A stretch of DNA of 64,000 nucleotides from Coraliomargarita sinensis (GTDB lineage: Bacteria; Verrucomicrobiota; Verrucomicrobiia; Opitutales; Coraliomargaritaceae), in the NCBI RefSeq assembly GCF_003185655.1, contig NZ_QHJQ01000010.1, positions 56,238 to 120,237 of the forward strand, in the 5' to 3' direction. The position numbers were made by a program, and so were the translations under genes. The notes beneath the pieces are model-generated. The model was given only the letters and a program-made list of their open reading frames with translations, was not told the origin of the DNA and made no database searches. Below, one piece after another: positions 36,205 to 45,864 of this stretch (positions within the stretch are counted from its first letter, which is position 1; each line of letters opens with the position of its first letter).

Positions 36205-38556
36205 ATGCCTTATCTATTAAGAGCTGCGATGAGGATATCTACAAAAATTGCGATCGCATTGGCTGGTGCTATTCTGCTATTCGCGGTTTTTATCGGCCTG
36301 AGCCGCTACACAGTGGACCAGGTTCAGGAGCACGAAAGGCGCCTGAATGCCTATTACTCCCTTGAGCGTGAGATTGCCAATATCCTGATCGGTAGCCGGG
36401 TGTTCCAGGATCGCCTTTCGGGTGCCAGTTATGTCGAGAACACGCTCAACAAGGCTCAAAACGATCTGAACGATATCGCCGAAGATGCGGACAAGGTGGA
36501 GATGATCTTCCTCTCCGGCATGCTCGAGCGAATCGAAACTTACGCCAGATTGTTTTCTAGAATGGTGGAAAGTAAGAAGTTTCTCTCCGAACTCGACCGG
36601 GAAGTGTATGCCGATGTTGTCCGCTTCAGTGAGATCAACCTGGAAATGCACGAAAAGCTGGTGGTGCTCTACGAGGAATCCGATAACGCGGAGGAGCGGC
36701 ACCTGATCGAAAAAATTATTTTCGCTAACGGACGGCTTTGGGGTTGGTTCAACCGTGCCGTCAGCGTGATCGACCGGGATCTTTTGTTGGAGAATGACAT
36801 CAACCGTTTCAACGCCAACTTCGTCATCACCATGCGGGCCTGCAAGGAGAACGTGGCGAATATCAAAGAATTGGGTAAACTTCTCAAACTCGAGGAGTTT
36901 GAAGAGTACGTCGGTATTCTGGATAAGATTACACGCGGGCTGAATGCGGTATCAGTGGAGTTTACCATCGCTTCACGGGAAGACTCCCAGTTGGCCGATC
37001 AGCTCGAAAGCCACGGCGACCGTTTGCGCAGTATGATGAACCGGTTGATTGAACGCAGTCAGTTGGAAAGTAGTGAACAAAGTGACCGCCTGAGCGCAAT
37101 CTTCTGGACAGCGGCAGTCGTGATCCTCTCCTTCTCAGTTCTGGTGTCGACCTGGTTTTCGCTCAGTGTCAGCCGCCCCATCAAGCGCCTGCGGGAGAAC
37201 TTCAAGGTCGTCGCGAATGGCAACTTCAATTTGCAGGTACCTACTCCCGGGAAAAGCGAGTTGGACGACCTGGCCCGCGCCTTCAACGACATGACGGACA
37301 AGCTGCGTAAGAGCTACGCGGAGGTTGAAGATCGTGTGCGACAGCGGACGAAGGAGTTACAACTGGCGACCGTGCGCTCCAAGAAGCTGGCTGATGCGGC
37401 GCAGGAAGCGAACCTTTCAAAAAGTGCTTTCCTGGCTACGATGAGTCACGAGATTCGCACGCCGCTGAATTCAATTATCGGTTTCAGCGAGTTGCTCGAT
37501 GGCACGCCTTTGAGTGATGAACAGCGCGAGGACCTGTCCACGATCCGGCGGTCGGGGAATATCCTGCTCGAGTTGATTAACAGCATTCTGGATCTCTCCA
37601 AAATTGAGGCCGGTAAGATGCACCTCGAGGTCAAACCGGTGAATTTGGAAGAAATGGTCCACGAAGTAAGCAGCCTGTTTAAGCTGCAGGCAAATCGTAA
37701 GGGCCTAAAACTTGAAGTGGATACTTCATCCTCCCTGCCTGAAACGGTCTATACCGATGCGACCCGCCTGCAACAGGTCGTGGGCAATCTAATCAGCAAC
37801 GCTCTGAAATTTACGGAGGAGGGGACGATCCGGGTGAAAGCCTGGGCCAGTCGGAATAACCCGGATGAGGAAGAAATATATCATATTGCCGTGGGGGATA
37901 CCGGCATAGGGATTGCGGAGGAGAAACTTGAAGACGTCTTCCTCGCATTTACCCAGGAGGATTCGTCGACGACCCGAAGATACGGCGGTACGGGCCTTGG
38001 CCTGGCTATCTGCAAACGCATTGTCGAGATGCTCGGTGGCGAAATCTCGGTGGATAGCGTGGCCGGCGAGGGCAGCACATTCAGTTTCAGCTTTCGTAGC
38101 TTATCTGATTTGCGCCAGGATTCCGCAGGTACCTCGCTGGAAAATACCAAGGCATCGCAGCTCGATTTTGGTGAAGGGCTTTCGGTTTTGATCGCCGAGG
38201 ATGACCCTACCAATTTCAAGCTCACGCGAAAACTGCTGGGGCGTTTTCAAATTACTCCGGACTGGGCCAAGAACGGCAGTCAAGCGGTCGAGATGGCAAA
38301 GGAAAAAGATTACGATCTGATCCTGATGGATCTGCAAATGCCCGTGCTCGACGGTTTTTCAGCCGCCCGCGAAATCCTGAAAGCTTGTGAAGGGAAAAAG
38401 GCGCCCTACATCGCGGCGTTGACCGCCAACGTGTTGGGAGAGAGCCGGGAGGCGTGTAAGCACTCGGGTATGGATGACTTTCTGGCCAAACCTGTCTCCG
38501 GTGATGACCTGAAAGCTGCCCTGCTCCGTTTCAGAAAAGCCAGTTGGGGCGAGTAA
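36205..38556 (+). CDS. Membrane hybrid histidine kinase (HAMP-HK-REC)
   Basis: This 783-residue protein has a first membrane helix at about 13-33, a long helical periplasmic sensor (about 34-300, rich in Glu/Asn/Arg like four-helix bundles), a second helix (about 302-322), and HAMP (about 323-380, SRPIKRLRENFKVVANGNF). It continues with HisKA ATMSHEIRTPLNSIIGF (His near 414), HATPase and a C-terminal receiver with LILMDLQMPVLDG (Asp near 707) and FLAKP. It has no HPt, so an external phosphotransfer protein is likely. It stands alone between the FG-GAP gene and the convergent namZ-like gene. Confidence 0.92.
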   Translation: MPYLLRAAMRISTKIAIALAGAILLFAVFIGLSRYTVDQVQEHERRLNAYYSLEREIANILIGSRVFQDRLSGASYVENTLNKAQNDLNDIAEDADKVEMIFLSGMLERIETYARLFSRMVESKKFLSELDREVYADVVRFSEINLEMHEKLVVLYEESDNAEERHLIEKIIFANGRLWGWFNRAVSVIDRDLLLENDINRFNANFVITMRACKENVANIKELGKLLKLEEFEEYVGILDKITRGLNAVSVEFTIASREDSQLADQLESHGDRLRSMMNRLIERSQLESSEQSDRLSAIFWTAAVVILSFSVLVSTWFSLSVSRPIKRLRENFKVVANGNFNLQVPTPGKSELDDLARAFNDMTDKLRKSYAEVEDRVRQRTKELQLATVRSKKLADAAQEANLSKSAFLATMSHEIRTPLNSIIGFSELLDGTPLSDEQREDLSTIRRSGNILLELINSILDLSKIEAGKMHLEVKPVNLEEMVHEVSSLFKLQANRKGLKLEVDTSSSLPETVYTDATRLQQVVGNLISNALKFTEEGTIRVKAWASRNNPDEEEIYHIAVGDTGIGIAEEKLEDVFLAFTQEDSSTTRRYGGTGLGLAICKRIVEMLGGEISVDSVAGEGSTFSFSFRSLSDLRQDSAGTSLENTKASQLDFGEGLSVLIAEDDPTNFKLTRKLLGRFQITPDWAKNGSQAVEMAKEKDYDLILMDLQMPVLDGFSAAREILKACEGKKAPYIAALTANVLGESREACKHSGMDDFLAKPVSGDDLKAALLRFRKASWGE

Positions 38557-38690
38557 TAACGATTCGAAATAATTTTGGGCTATTAGCAAAAGTTCTTTTG
38601 TCGCTACGACTGCATGCTTCGGCGTAATCCCATGAAGACGAGTCCTCTGCCATCCTCATGCCAGCAAACCAATTGAGCTCTGCATAAAGG

Positions 38691-39968
38691 TCAGAAATTT
38701 TTAGAAGTGGTATAAATCCAGAAGCGTTTCGCTTTCTGCTGAAAGCGCTGTGCGTTCTTCGCCCAGCCTTCTACGAATTGCCCGACCCGTGCCTGACTGC
38801 CACGCTGGTTGATTTCGTCCCACCAGGCAGTACTACCGACGTGCTTGTTGAAAAGGCCGGGGTTCTTCGCCTCGGTGAACGGATTGCCCGGTGTCCAGGC
38901 TTCTGTGATCCGCATCATGTGAAAGCTTAATTCGGTCGGGCGGACTGCGGCCCAATCACTTACACTGACATAGACGCCTTCAACCGGTGCGCCTGCGGCC
39001 GAACGCGTTTGCAAAATACGGTAGCTCAGGCCCGGGATACGGCAGGCTTGCAAGGCCCGTTGCACCTCGGCGGGGGACTTGCCCTTGTGTCGGAGTAGGC
39101 GGAAAGGATAGGGCGTGCCGATACCGTGCGAGAAGCCACCCACCTGTGCGCCGAGCCCCGTCATGGCGTAACCGAGCACGGCGGATAGGTCGGGAATATA
39201 TGGTGATGTCGGTACCCATCGCAGGCCGGTATCCGTCCAGAGCATGTCGCGGCGCCAGCCCCGCATTGGAATCACGGTCAGTTTGCCGCGCTGGCGGACT
39301 TCGTTGGGCACCTCCATCCAGCCGGGTGTATGCTTTGCGATTCGGGCAAGCTCCGCGATGGTCAGGCCGTGCACATAGGGGACGTGAAAGGCTCCGACAT
39401 AGCTGCGCCATTCGCGGTCGAGCGGTGGCCCGTCGACTTTCAGCCCGCCCAGCGGGTTGGGGCGGTCGAGAATCACCACTTCCACGCCCTGCTCGAAACA
39501 GGCTTCCATGGCGTAGCGCATGCAACTGACGTAAGTGTATGAGCGCACGCCCACGTCCTGCAGGTCGATTACGAGTGCATCGAGTCCGCGCAGCATCTTG
39601 GCATTCGGCTTTCGATACTTTCCGTAAAGTGAGTATACCGGAAGTCCGGTGCGCGGGTCGATTTTATCATCGACCGGAACATTGGCTTTCTCATTGCCGT
39701 AGATGCCGTGCTCCGGTCCGAATAGAGCGACCAGTTGCACATTGTGCGCGCGCCTCAAAACGTCGATACTGCTCACGCCGTCGCGGTTGACACCGGCGGG
39801 ATGAGTCAACAGTCCCACGCGCTTACCGGCCACGGCACGGAAACCGCTCTGCTCCAGAACATCGATGCCGAGCAAAATTCTGGCGGCGGCGTTGGTGGAA
39901 GGCAGGCAGAACAGGGCCGCAGCAAAACAAACGGTGAGGGATTTAATCAGAGGCTTTCTTATCTTCAT
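38691..39968 (-). CDS. namZ: NamZ-like exo-beta-N-acetylmuramidase (DUF1343)
   Basis: This 425-residue secreted protein has a signal peptide (about 1-28, [20 protein letters not shown]). The DUF1343 core has [53 protein letters not shown], and [12 protein letters not shown] with KVDGPPL. Characterised NamZ enzymes remove non-reducing-end MurNAc from peptidoglycan fragments during cell-wall recycling. The ATG at 39968 is chosen for the signal peptide; the longer frame gives no better start. It overlaps the end of the DUF2062 gene by 26 bp, so the two are coupled. Confidence 0.9.
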   Translation of the reverse strand: MKIRKPLIKSLTVCFAAALFCLPSTNAAARILLGIDVLEQSGFRAVAGKRVGLLTHPAGVNRDGVSSIDVLRRAHNVQLVALFGPEHGIYGNEKANVPVDDKIDPRTGLPVYSLYGKYRKPNAKMLRGLDALVIDLQDVGVRSYTYVSCMRYAMEACFEQGVEVVILDRPNPLGGLKVDGPPLDREWRSYVGAFHVPYVHGLTIAELARIAKHTPGWMEVPNEVRQRGKLTVIPMRGWRRDMLWTDTGLRWVPTSPYIPDLSAVLGYAMTGLGAQVGGFSHGIGTPYPFRLLRHKGKSPAEVQRALQACRIPGLSYRILQTRSAAGAPVEGVYVSVSDWAAVRPTELSFHMMRITEAWTPGNPFTEAKNPGLFNKHVGSTAWWDEINQRGSQARVGQFVEGWAKNAQRFQQKAKRFWIYTTSKNF

Positions 39969-40608
39969 TCGGTGCAGGGTGGGATTTACGCAATTTCGGC
40001 AAGTGAACTTTTTCTTTGAGCACGGCATAGCTGGCGGCAGTCCTGGAGGCAACAATGCGATAGCTGATACTGCCGATCAGACCGAAAAAAGTTCCCATAA
40101 TGATAGACCCGAGGCTCGTGACGCCAAATACGGTCAAAAGCCGATCCATTTTTTCGCCCCAGTGCCCGTGAGTGAAATTAAACAGCAGGGTTTGCACCTC
40201 ACTGCGAGCCAGCGGGGCCGCCTCGACCCCAATTACACCGAGGAAGTGGCGCCCGATTTGATAAGCGGAAAACCAGATTGGAATCACCGTGAGCGGGTTG
40301 GAGACGATCTGTAGACCGGCAAGGATGGGTAGATTGCCGCGTAGTAGGAGCGCCAGCAACAAGGAGAGTGGGAGTTGTATACCGTAAAGCGGCATGAGGG
40401 TCAGGATGCTTCCCGCATAGATGGCAGGTACCGCATTCTCGACGCGAAAGCTCCAGATGTAGACCCGCTTGCGTGCCGCTTCGGAGAATATTTTCAGCAC
40501 GGGGTAGCGGTGGATCGTGGCACGGCGGGGCAGCGGGCGCAGCCAGCGTTTCACCCGGCGAATCCGCCGCCACTTGGTTTCGTGAAACTCGTTCTCTTCC
40601 TCGCTCAT
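39943..40608 (-). CDS. DUF2062 membrane protein
   Basis: This 221-residue protein has a basic N-terminus and two or three membrane helices; the pattern [26 protein letters not shown], given in pieces, and [21 protein letters not shown] is diagnostic of the DUF2062 family. Function is unknown, though members often occur near glycan or lipid genes. It begins in a 4-bp ATGA overlap with the glycerate kinase gene end and runs into the namZ-like gene, giving a three-gene coupled operon. Confidence 0.85.
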   Translation of the reverse strand: MSEEENEFHETKWRRIRRVKRWLRPLPRRATIHRYPVLKIFSEAARKRVYIWSFRVENAVPAIYAGSILTLMPLYGIQLPLSLLLALLLRGNLPILAGLQIVSNPLTVIPIWFSAYQIGRHFLGVIGVEAAPLARSEVQTLLFNFTHGHWGEKMDRLLTVFGVTSLGSIIMGTFFGLIGSISYRIVASRTAASYAVLKEKVHLPKLRKSHPAPNEDKKASD

Positions 40609-41774
40609 CCTTCGGATAGTTGGGAAAGAATCGTTTCTACGGAAAATTCCAAGTGCTCGGGGCCTTTTAACAGGGCTTCTTCCAGTTCCATCTCCTTCGG
40701 GCTGATCCCGTAAAAGCCGGTCTCGGGGAAGCGCTCACGGGCCGTGGCGACGGCCGAGGCTTCCACGCAACCGGCAAGTAGAATGGCAGGCTTGTCGGCC
40801 GCATGTGCGGCAGCGAGTAGGGAGTAGGGGCCTTTCCCCGCGAGGGAACTCGCGTCAAATTTCCCTTCTCCGGTCAGCACGAGGTCCGCTTCGGCCACCT
40901 TTCCGGAAATGTCGAGCCAGGCGGCCACGAGTTCAAAACCCGGCACGAATTCGGCTCCGCAGGCGACCTTCAGGCCGAAGCCGATGCCTCCGGCGGCTCC
41001 GCTTCCGGGGATATCCTTCAGGTTCGAAGGTTGGCCGAAATGCTGGCAAAGTAGTTCTGCCATTTTGGCCGCCCGGGCGTCGAAAGCCGTGATCTCATCG
41101 TCTTCCAGTCCTTTTTGCGGGCCATAGACGCTGGCGGCTCCTTTGGGGCCAAGCAGGGGGTTATCCACATCGCAGGCAATGTAGACCGGAGGGACGACGC
41201 AATCGAGTTGTCCGGCGATTGCCGTGATGGTGTCCCACTGTGAGGGAAATATCGCCTCTGTGCCGGGGAATTGAATCCCGAGTGCCTCGAGGGCGCCCAG
41301 TCCCAAGTCGCTGGTGGCGCTTCCACCGATGCCCAGCAGGATCGCAGAGGCTTCTTTCGCTACGGCGGAACGGATGAGTTCACCCACACCGCGGGTGGTG
41401 CACTGTCCGGGATGCCGCCGGTCATTCGGAACCAGCTCAAGACCGGCCACGGCGGCCATTTCGATAACTGCCACATTCCCCTTCGGCAGGCCCAGTATTT
41501 CCCGGGCGCGTGTGGGGATCTTGTCACTTTCAATCCAACCCAGCGGGGCATCGATTTCCTCACCGAGCGGACCCGTCACCGGATAATACTCGATATGTCC
41601 GCTGGCGGCTTCGGTTAAAATCCGGCAAAAGCCCTCCCCGCCGTCTGTCAGGGGGGCGCGGGTAAAAATGACTTCTCCGTCCAGGGCGCGCTGCGCGCCA
41701 TTGGCGGCGGCATCGCAGGCCCGTACCGCCGTCATGGAGTCTTTGAATTTATCGAAGGCGACGAGGATGTTCAT
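40605..41774 (-). CDS. Glycerate kinase (GarK/GlxK family)
   Basis: This 389-residue protein begins [16 protein letters not shown], the family's typical N-terminus, with [32 protein letters not shown] and [18 protein letters not shown], all characteristic. It phosphorylates glycerate (usually to 2-phosphoglycerate), a step at the end of sugar-acid breakdown. It lies near the KDPG aldolase and the dehydratase operon, which makes a catabolic link plausible but not proven. It heads the operon with DUF2062 and NamZ. Confidence 0.93.
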   Translation of the reverse strand: MNILVAFDKFKDSMTAVRACDAAANGAQRALDGEVIFTRAPLTDGGEGFCRILTEAASGHIEYYPVTGPLGEEIDAPLGWIESDKIPTRAREILGLPKGNVAVIEMAAVAGLELVPNDRRHPGQCTTRGVGELIRSAVAKEASAILLGIGGSATSDLGLGALEALGIQFPGTEAIFPSQWDTITAIAGQLDCVVPPVYIACDVDNPLLGPKGAASVYGPQKGLEDDEITAFDARAAKMAELLCQHFGQPSNLKDIPGSGAAGGIGFGLKVACGAEFVPGFELVAAWLDISGKVAEADLVLTGEGKFDASSLAGKGPYSLLAAAHAADKPAILLAGCVEASAVATARERFPETGFYGISPKEMELEEALLKGPEHLEFSVETILSQLSEG

Positions 41775-41821
41775 GTCGTTATAAAATGAACATCGAGTGC
41801 AGTTGCTCCAAGGGAGAAGCT

Positions 41822-41840
41822 GCCCCGGTGCTCCGGGGGC
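41822..41840 (-). terminator. GC hairpin after the SASA esterase gene
   Basis: GCCCCGG and CCGGGGGC form a 7-bp stem around a 4-nt loop, 7 bp beyond the stop of the esterase gene on the minus strand. No T run follows, so it may be a weak or rho-assisted terminator. Confidence 0.4.
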
Positions 41841-41846
41841 ATTGGT

Positions 41847-43064
41847 TTACTTTTGCATGAGTTCACCCATGGTCTCGGCAAAGGCTTTACCGATCTGACC
41901 GAGAATTTTGGCAGAGCCATAATAGTGAAACTGGAAGTTGGAGACGCCGTCTTTCAGAATCGTGTTCTCGCGCTCGGTGAAAGTTTCGTCGTAGAGTTGC
42001 TGCTCCGCCTCGTTCCCGGCTTGCTTGCTGAGTTCGCCCTGCTTCACCTTCTTGCGGATCTCTTTAATCTGCTGCTTGATTTCGCTCTCTTTGTGTCGCA
42101 GCTCTTCCAGCTCCATATCCCAGTAATTTTCCGTAAGCACGGCGGCGACGTTATCTTTAAGTTCCGGTAAGCTTGCGGGTGCGGCCATGGCATCCCGGAA
42201 GTTCTGGTGTACGCCCTTGTAGCGGTCTTTCCGGTATAATTTCGTGGGGCCGCCCGTTCCCATCACCCCGATAACGAATGGGAGCTCGGGGGCGGAAAGG
42301 TCCTTGCGCACATCTTTGATGAATTGGGCCAACAGTTCGGAGTAGGCGTCGTAGCCCCCCGGTTGGTAGCGGTTTGGATAGACGCCGCCGTCCACCATGT
42401 CGTTCCAGCCTTGAAACCAGACAAAACCGGCCAGTTCGTAACCTTCGCTGGCGTCGTACTCCGGATAAACACGCTTAATGTCGCCGAGCACCTTGTTGAT
42501 GTGCTCCATCATCAACCGGTAGTAGTGCCCGGATGCTTCGGTCCGCTTGGCCTGCTCGGCTTCGATGTCCTTGCCCTTGGCCTTCAGTTGCTTGATGTTC
42601 CCTTCATTCAGAACATAGGGTCCGGCACTGGGCGGACGGAAGTCCGTGTGCAGGCTTTTGCCACCCCAGGCGGTCTTGATGATAAGGATGGGCTCATTCA
42701 GTTGCTTCTCCATGTAGATCCCGAAGGTGAATTCCGGACCAATCTTGGGGCCGCGTTTCTCCGCCCCGTAGCCCGCAGTGAGTTGTCCGGTTTTTTCTTC
42801 GTCGGAAGAACCGATCGACGAAATCCAGACATTCTCGAGGACGCGGGGTTGACCCTTCTCATCAACCATTTCCTCCAACATTGGAACCGTCTTCGGATCG
42901 AGTCCGATGACATCAAAGGTGCTGACGTGGGCATGTCCCTGCATATTGGACTGTCCGCTCAGGATGAAAACTTTGAGCGGGCCGTCATTTGCGATCAAAG
43001 ACGACAGTCCTGTGAGAGTGAGTAGAACGGTGATGGCGAGTGGTCTCATACTTTTGGATAACAT
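41847..43064 (-). CDS. Secreted SASA/sialate O-acetylesterase-like carbohydrate esterase
   Basis: This 405-residue protein has a signal peptide (about 1-25) and an SGNH-type SASA (DUF303) domain: VFILSGQSNMQGHAH with the nucleophile Ser, AGFVWFQGWNDM as block III, and a later catalytic region LPFVIGVMG. A long Lys/Glu-rich coiled-coil-like insertion lies at about 305-365 (ELRHKESEIKQQIKEIRKKV). Related enzymes remove acetyl groups from xylan or other glycans (CE6-like). It is followed by the glycerate kinase operon 72 bp away. An internal ATG at 43049 could also start it. Confidence 0.85.
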   Translation of the reverse strand: MLSKSMRPLAITVLLTLTGLSSLIANDGPLKVFILSGQSNMQGHAHVSTFDVIGLDPKTVPMLEEMVDEKGQPRVLENVWISSIGSSDEEKTGQLTAGYGAEKRGPKIGPEFTFGIYMEKQLNEPILIIKTAWGGKSLHTDFRPPSAGPYVLNEGNIKQLKAKGKDIEAEQAKRTEASGHYYRLMMEHINKVLGDIKRVYPEYDASEGYELAGFVWFQGWNDMVDGGVYPNRYQPGGYDAYSELLAQFIKDVRKDLSAPELPFVIGVMGTGGPTKLYRKDRYKGVHQNFRDAMAAPASLPELKDNVAAVLTENYWDMELEELRHKESEIKQQIKEIRKKVKQGELSKQAGNEAEQQLYDETFTERENTILKDGVSNFQFHYYGSAKILGQIGKAFAETMGELMQK

Positions 43065-43111
43065 AGTTGAAGTTTAGTTGCGCAGGGGAGGCGTGTGTTC
43101 CACGGTCCCTT

Positions 43112-43753
43112 TTATGGCTGTGCCGCCAGATCCAGCGCTTCGCGGGTCAGGCGGGTGATCTCGGACCAATTATTGTCTTTGATTAAAGCAGGATTCACCA
43201 TCCACGAGCCACCGATGGCCGCCACCACGGGCAGCTTGAGGTAGTCCTGCAAATTACCGGCGGTGATGCCTCCGGTCGGAGTGAATTTGACGCCGGTGTG
43301 GGCATACGGTCCGGCCAGCGACTTCAGCATTTTGACCCCGCCGGCTGCTTCGGCCGGGAAAAACTTCAGGAGTTTGCAGTCCAGTGACAGCGCCTGCTCG
43401 ACTTCGCTGGGAGTCATGACCCCGGGCGAGAATGCCAAACCAACTTCACGGGCGGTTGCGATGGTTTTAGGATTGAGGCCGGGAGCTAATCCGAAGACCG
43501 CCCCTGCGTCGCGGGCGCGCTTCACCTGGTCGTTATCCAGGAGCGTCCCTGCGCCGAGCAGAAGTTCCGGAAAACGCTTGGCAATGCGACGGATCGATTC
43601 CTCCGCGGCATCGGTGCGGAAAGTGATTTCAATAATGTCCAAATCAGCGGCGAGCAGGGCTTCGGCCAGCGGTTCGGCTTTCTCCGCATCGTCCAGTACG
43701 ACGACTGGTACGATTTGTTTGGCAAGTATTCGATCGATCATGTTGGGCAGCAT
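43112..43753 (-). CDS. eda: KHG/KDPG aldolase
   Basis: This 213-residue class I aldolase cleaves 2-keto-3-deoxy-6-phosphogluconate to pyruvate and glyceraldehyde 3-phosphate (or 4-hydroxy-2-oxoglutarate). The catalytic Glu is in IIEITFRT and the Schiff-base Lys is in LLKFFPAEAAGG. PTGGITAGNLQDYL and AAIGGSWMVNP are family hallmarks. ATG at 43753 or 43741 (MIDRILAK) may start it. It is divergent from the RraA/dehydratase/SDR operon across a 220-bp gap, and the set suggests one sugar-acid pathway. Confidence 0.93.
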   Translation of the reverse strand: MLPNMIDRILAKQIVPVVVLDDAEKAEPLAEALLAADLDIIEITFRTDAAEESIRRIAKRFPELLLGAGTLLDNDQVKRARDAGAVFGLAPGLNPKTIATAREVGLAFSPGVMTPSEVEQALSLDCKLLKFFPAEAAGGVKMLKSLAGPYAHTGVKFTPTGGITAGNLQDYLKLPVVAAIGGSWMVNPALIKDNNWSEITRLTREALDLAAQP

Positions 43754-43759
43754 GCCCAC

Positions 43760-43976
43760 CGGTGAAAAATGCGAAAGAATAAAGTGTATTTTGCCGGATC
43801 ATTCGTTTTGGCAGAGCGGTTATAAACCTTCCGCGGTTGGAAGGCTTGCGGGCATGCCCCCAAGCTCCCCGCCTGAAGCAGGAGAAGGAACCTGTCTCTT
43901 CAATGAGCAGGCGGTTCCGTTATTTAGAATCAGTATGTGTTTGTCTCGGATGAGACGTCGTCCAAAATTATGCGTT
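43760..43976. promoter_or_regulatory. Divergent promoter region of the sugar-acid genes
   Basis: This gap separates the KDPG aldolase gene and the RraA operon, so it must hold promoters for both. It contains a dyad CCGCCTG at 43869-43875 and CAGGCGG at 43908-43914. The intervening 32 nt includes a second pair CAGG/CCTG. A regulator site is possible, but no family can be named. Confidence 0.4.
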
Positions 43977-44672
43977 ATGGTACTTCCTACTAACGATCCC
44001 GAGCGTTTTGAGCTGTGCCGCCGAGAACTCTTCACTGCGGTGGTGGGCGATGTTATGGACACCCTCGGCTACACCCATCAATTCCTGCCGCCCCAGGTTC
44101 AGCCCTTGCGCGACGATATGGTCGTGGTTGGTCGCGCCATGCCGGTGCTTGAAACGGACGACTTCAGCGCTCACGAAGGCCCCGGTCGTGCCGGAGGCGA
44201 CTTGAATCAGCCTTTCGGGCTGATGCTCCGGGCACTGGACGATTTGCAGCGGGATGAAGTTTACATCTGCACCGGTGCTTCGCCCAGGTATGCACTCTGG
44301 GGCGAGCTGATGAGCACGGCGGCACGCAACCGCGGCGCGGCGGGAGCCGTCGTGGACGGTTATTCACGTGATACCCGCGGCATTCTGGAGCTGAATTTCC
44401 CCACCTTTTCCTATGGTCGCTACGCTCAGGACCAGCGTCCGCGTGGCAAGGTGATCGACTTTCGCTGTACCATCGAGATTCAGGGCGTACGAATCCAGCC
44501 GGGCGACATCGTCTTTGGTGATATTGACGGCGTCTGTGTGGTGCCCAAGACGATTGAAGAGGAAGTGCTGACAAAAGCTCTGGAAAAAGCACAGGGAGAA
44601 AAGGAAGTCTTCAAGGCGATCAAAGGGGGCATGGGTGCACAGGCGGCCTGGGATAAATTTGGTATCATGTAA
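43977..44672 (+). CDS. RraA-family aldolase/decarboxylase
   Basis: This 231-residue protein starts at MVLPTNDPERFELCRREL. The much longer open frame upstream lies over the KDPG aldolase gene and is rejected. The core GVVDG-type motif of the RraA/HMG-aldolase fold appears as GAAGAVVDGYSRDTRGI, followed by IQPGDIVFGDIDGVCVVP, which is strongly diagnostic. Family members are 4-hydroxy-4-methyl-2-oxoglutarate aldolases or oxaloacetate decarboxylases, and some only bind RNase E. Its operon with a dehydratase and SDR, starting 2 bp upstream of the dehydratase, favours an enzyme of sugar-acid breakdown. Confidence 0.85.
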   Translation: MVLPTNDPERFELCRRELFTAVVGDVMDTLGYTHQFLPPQVQPLRDDMVVVGRAMPVLETDDFSAHEGPGRAGGDLNQPFGLMLRALDDLQRDEVYICTGASPRYALWGELMSTAARNRGAAGAVVDGYSRDTRGILELNFPTFSYGRYAQDQRPRGKVIDFRCTIEIQGVRIQPGDIVFGDIDGVCVVPKTIEEEVLTKALEKAQGEKEVFKAIKGGMGAQAAWDKFGIM

Positions 44673-44674
44673 GT

Positions 44675-45841
44675 ATGAAAATTACGGAAGTTAAAGTCTG
44701 GCTCGTCGAGGGGGTTAAATACAACTGGACGATGATCAAAGTCGTTACCGATACGGGCGAAACCGGCGTCGGGGAGGCGACAAACTGGCCGGGCAGTCCT
44801 ATCATCGAGGCAGCCGCCCGTCATGTGGGCGAGCGGGTGATCGGGCTCGATCCGATGCGTACCGACTTTATCTGGCAGAAGCTCTATCGTGACCTCAACT
44901 GGATCGGACCCTACGGGGCCTCCATGTGTGCGATCAGCGGGCTTGATATGGCGCTGCTCGACCTCAAGGGCAAGGTACTCGGCGTGCCGTGCTACCAGTT
45001 ACTTGGTGGGGCCTTCCGCGATCGGGTCCGGCTGTATGCCAACTACTGGTTTACCGGTGGCGGCCACAGCTCTGAGGATTACGCCAGGCAGGCCAAGCGG
45101 GTGAAAGCACTGGGCTTTACCGGCCTGAAGTTCGATCCTTTTGCCCACACCAACTATCTCTACGGTGAGGACCTGCATACGGAGCTGACGCTGACACCCG
45201 AGGAACAGGATCGTGCTTACGAAGTGACGAAGGCTGTGCGCGAAGCCGTTGGTCCGGAATTCGACATGATGATCGAGACCCACGCTATGCTCAACTTCGA
45301 GATCGCGGTCAAGATGGCGGAGCGCCTGGCCCCGCTCGGGGTGACCTGGTACGAGGAACCAGCAGGTCCGGAGAGTGCCGATACGCTTAAGGCTTTTCGC
45401 GATCGTTTACCCTCTAGTGTTCCGATTTGTGTGGGCGAGCGGCACTACACCCGGCACGGCTTCCGCCCTGTTCTGGAAAAGCATATTTGTGATATCATTA
45501 TGCCGGACATCACCCGCTGCGGCGGTCCCAGTGAGATGAAGCGTATTGCCACCATGGCCGAGGCCTATGGCGTGCTCCTGGCTCCGCACAATCCGAACGG
45601 GCCGCTCAGCACCTTGGCCAGCGCCCATGTCTGTGCCTCGGTGCCGAACTTCTTCCGCTGTGAGTTCATGTTCAATGACGTGCCCTGGCGCGATGCCTGC
45701 ATCTCACATCCGTTGGATGTACGGGACGGTTACCTGCATCTCTCAGAGCGTCCGGGCCTCGGTGTCGACTTGGTCGAAGCGGAGTTGGAGAAACATCCCG
45801 GGATCCGTGATCTTAAAGCTAGAGAGAATTTTTACGTCTAA
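44675..45841 (+). CDS. Enolase-superfamily sugar-acid dehydratase (MR/MLE)
   Basis: This 388-residue protein has an N-terminal capping domain (MKITEVKVWLVEG) and a TIM-barrel domain. Likely metal ligands lie in MMIETHAML (E-x-H), TWYEEPAGPE and ICVGERHYTRHGF. The conserved catalytic His is in LLAPHNPNGPLS. This pattern is closest to galactonate/mannonate dehydratase-like subgroups, which turn an aldonate into a 2-keto-3-deoxy acid. The substrate cannot be told by eye. It lies between RraA and SDR genes and opposite KDPG aldolase, consistent with an aldonate pathway. Confidence 0.88.
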   Translation: MKITEVKVWLVEGVKYNWTMIKVVTDTGETGVGEATNWPGSPIIEAAARHVGERVIGLDPMRTDFIWQKLYRDLNWIGPYGASMCAISGLDMALLDLKGKVLGVPCYQLLGGAFRDRVRLYANYWFTGGGHSSEDYARQAKRVKALGFTGLKFDPFAHTNYLYGEDLHTELTLTPEEQDRAYEVTKAVREAVGPEFDMMIETHAMLNFEIAVKMAERLAPLGVTWYEEPAGPESADTLKAFRDRLPSSVPICVGERHYTRHGFRPVLEKHICDIIMPDITRCGGPSEMKRIATMAEAYGVLLAPHNPNGPLSTLASAHVCASVPNFFRCEFMFNDVPWRDACISHPLDVRDGYLHLSERPGLGVDLVEAELEKHPGIRDLKARENFYV

Positions 45842-45864
45842 CCGGAAAAACGTACGTCTGCATC

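Noticed and set aside
43263..43976. Long N-terminal extension of the RraA protein
   Set aside because: It runs antisense to the KDPG aldolase gene and is low-complexity Ser/Arg/Ala; the RraA fold begins at 43977.
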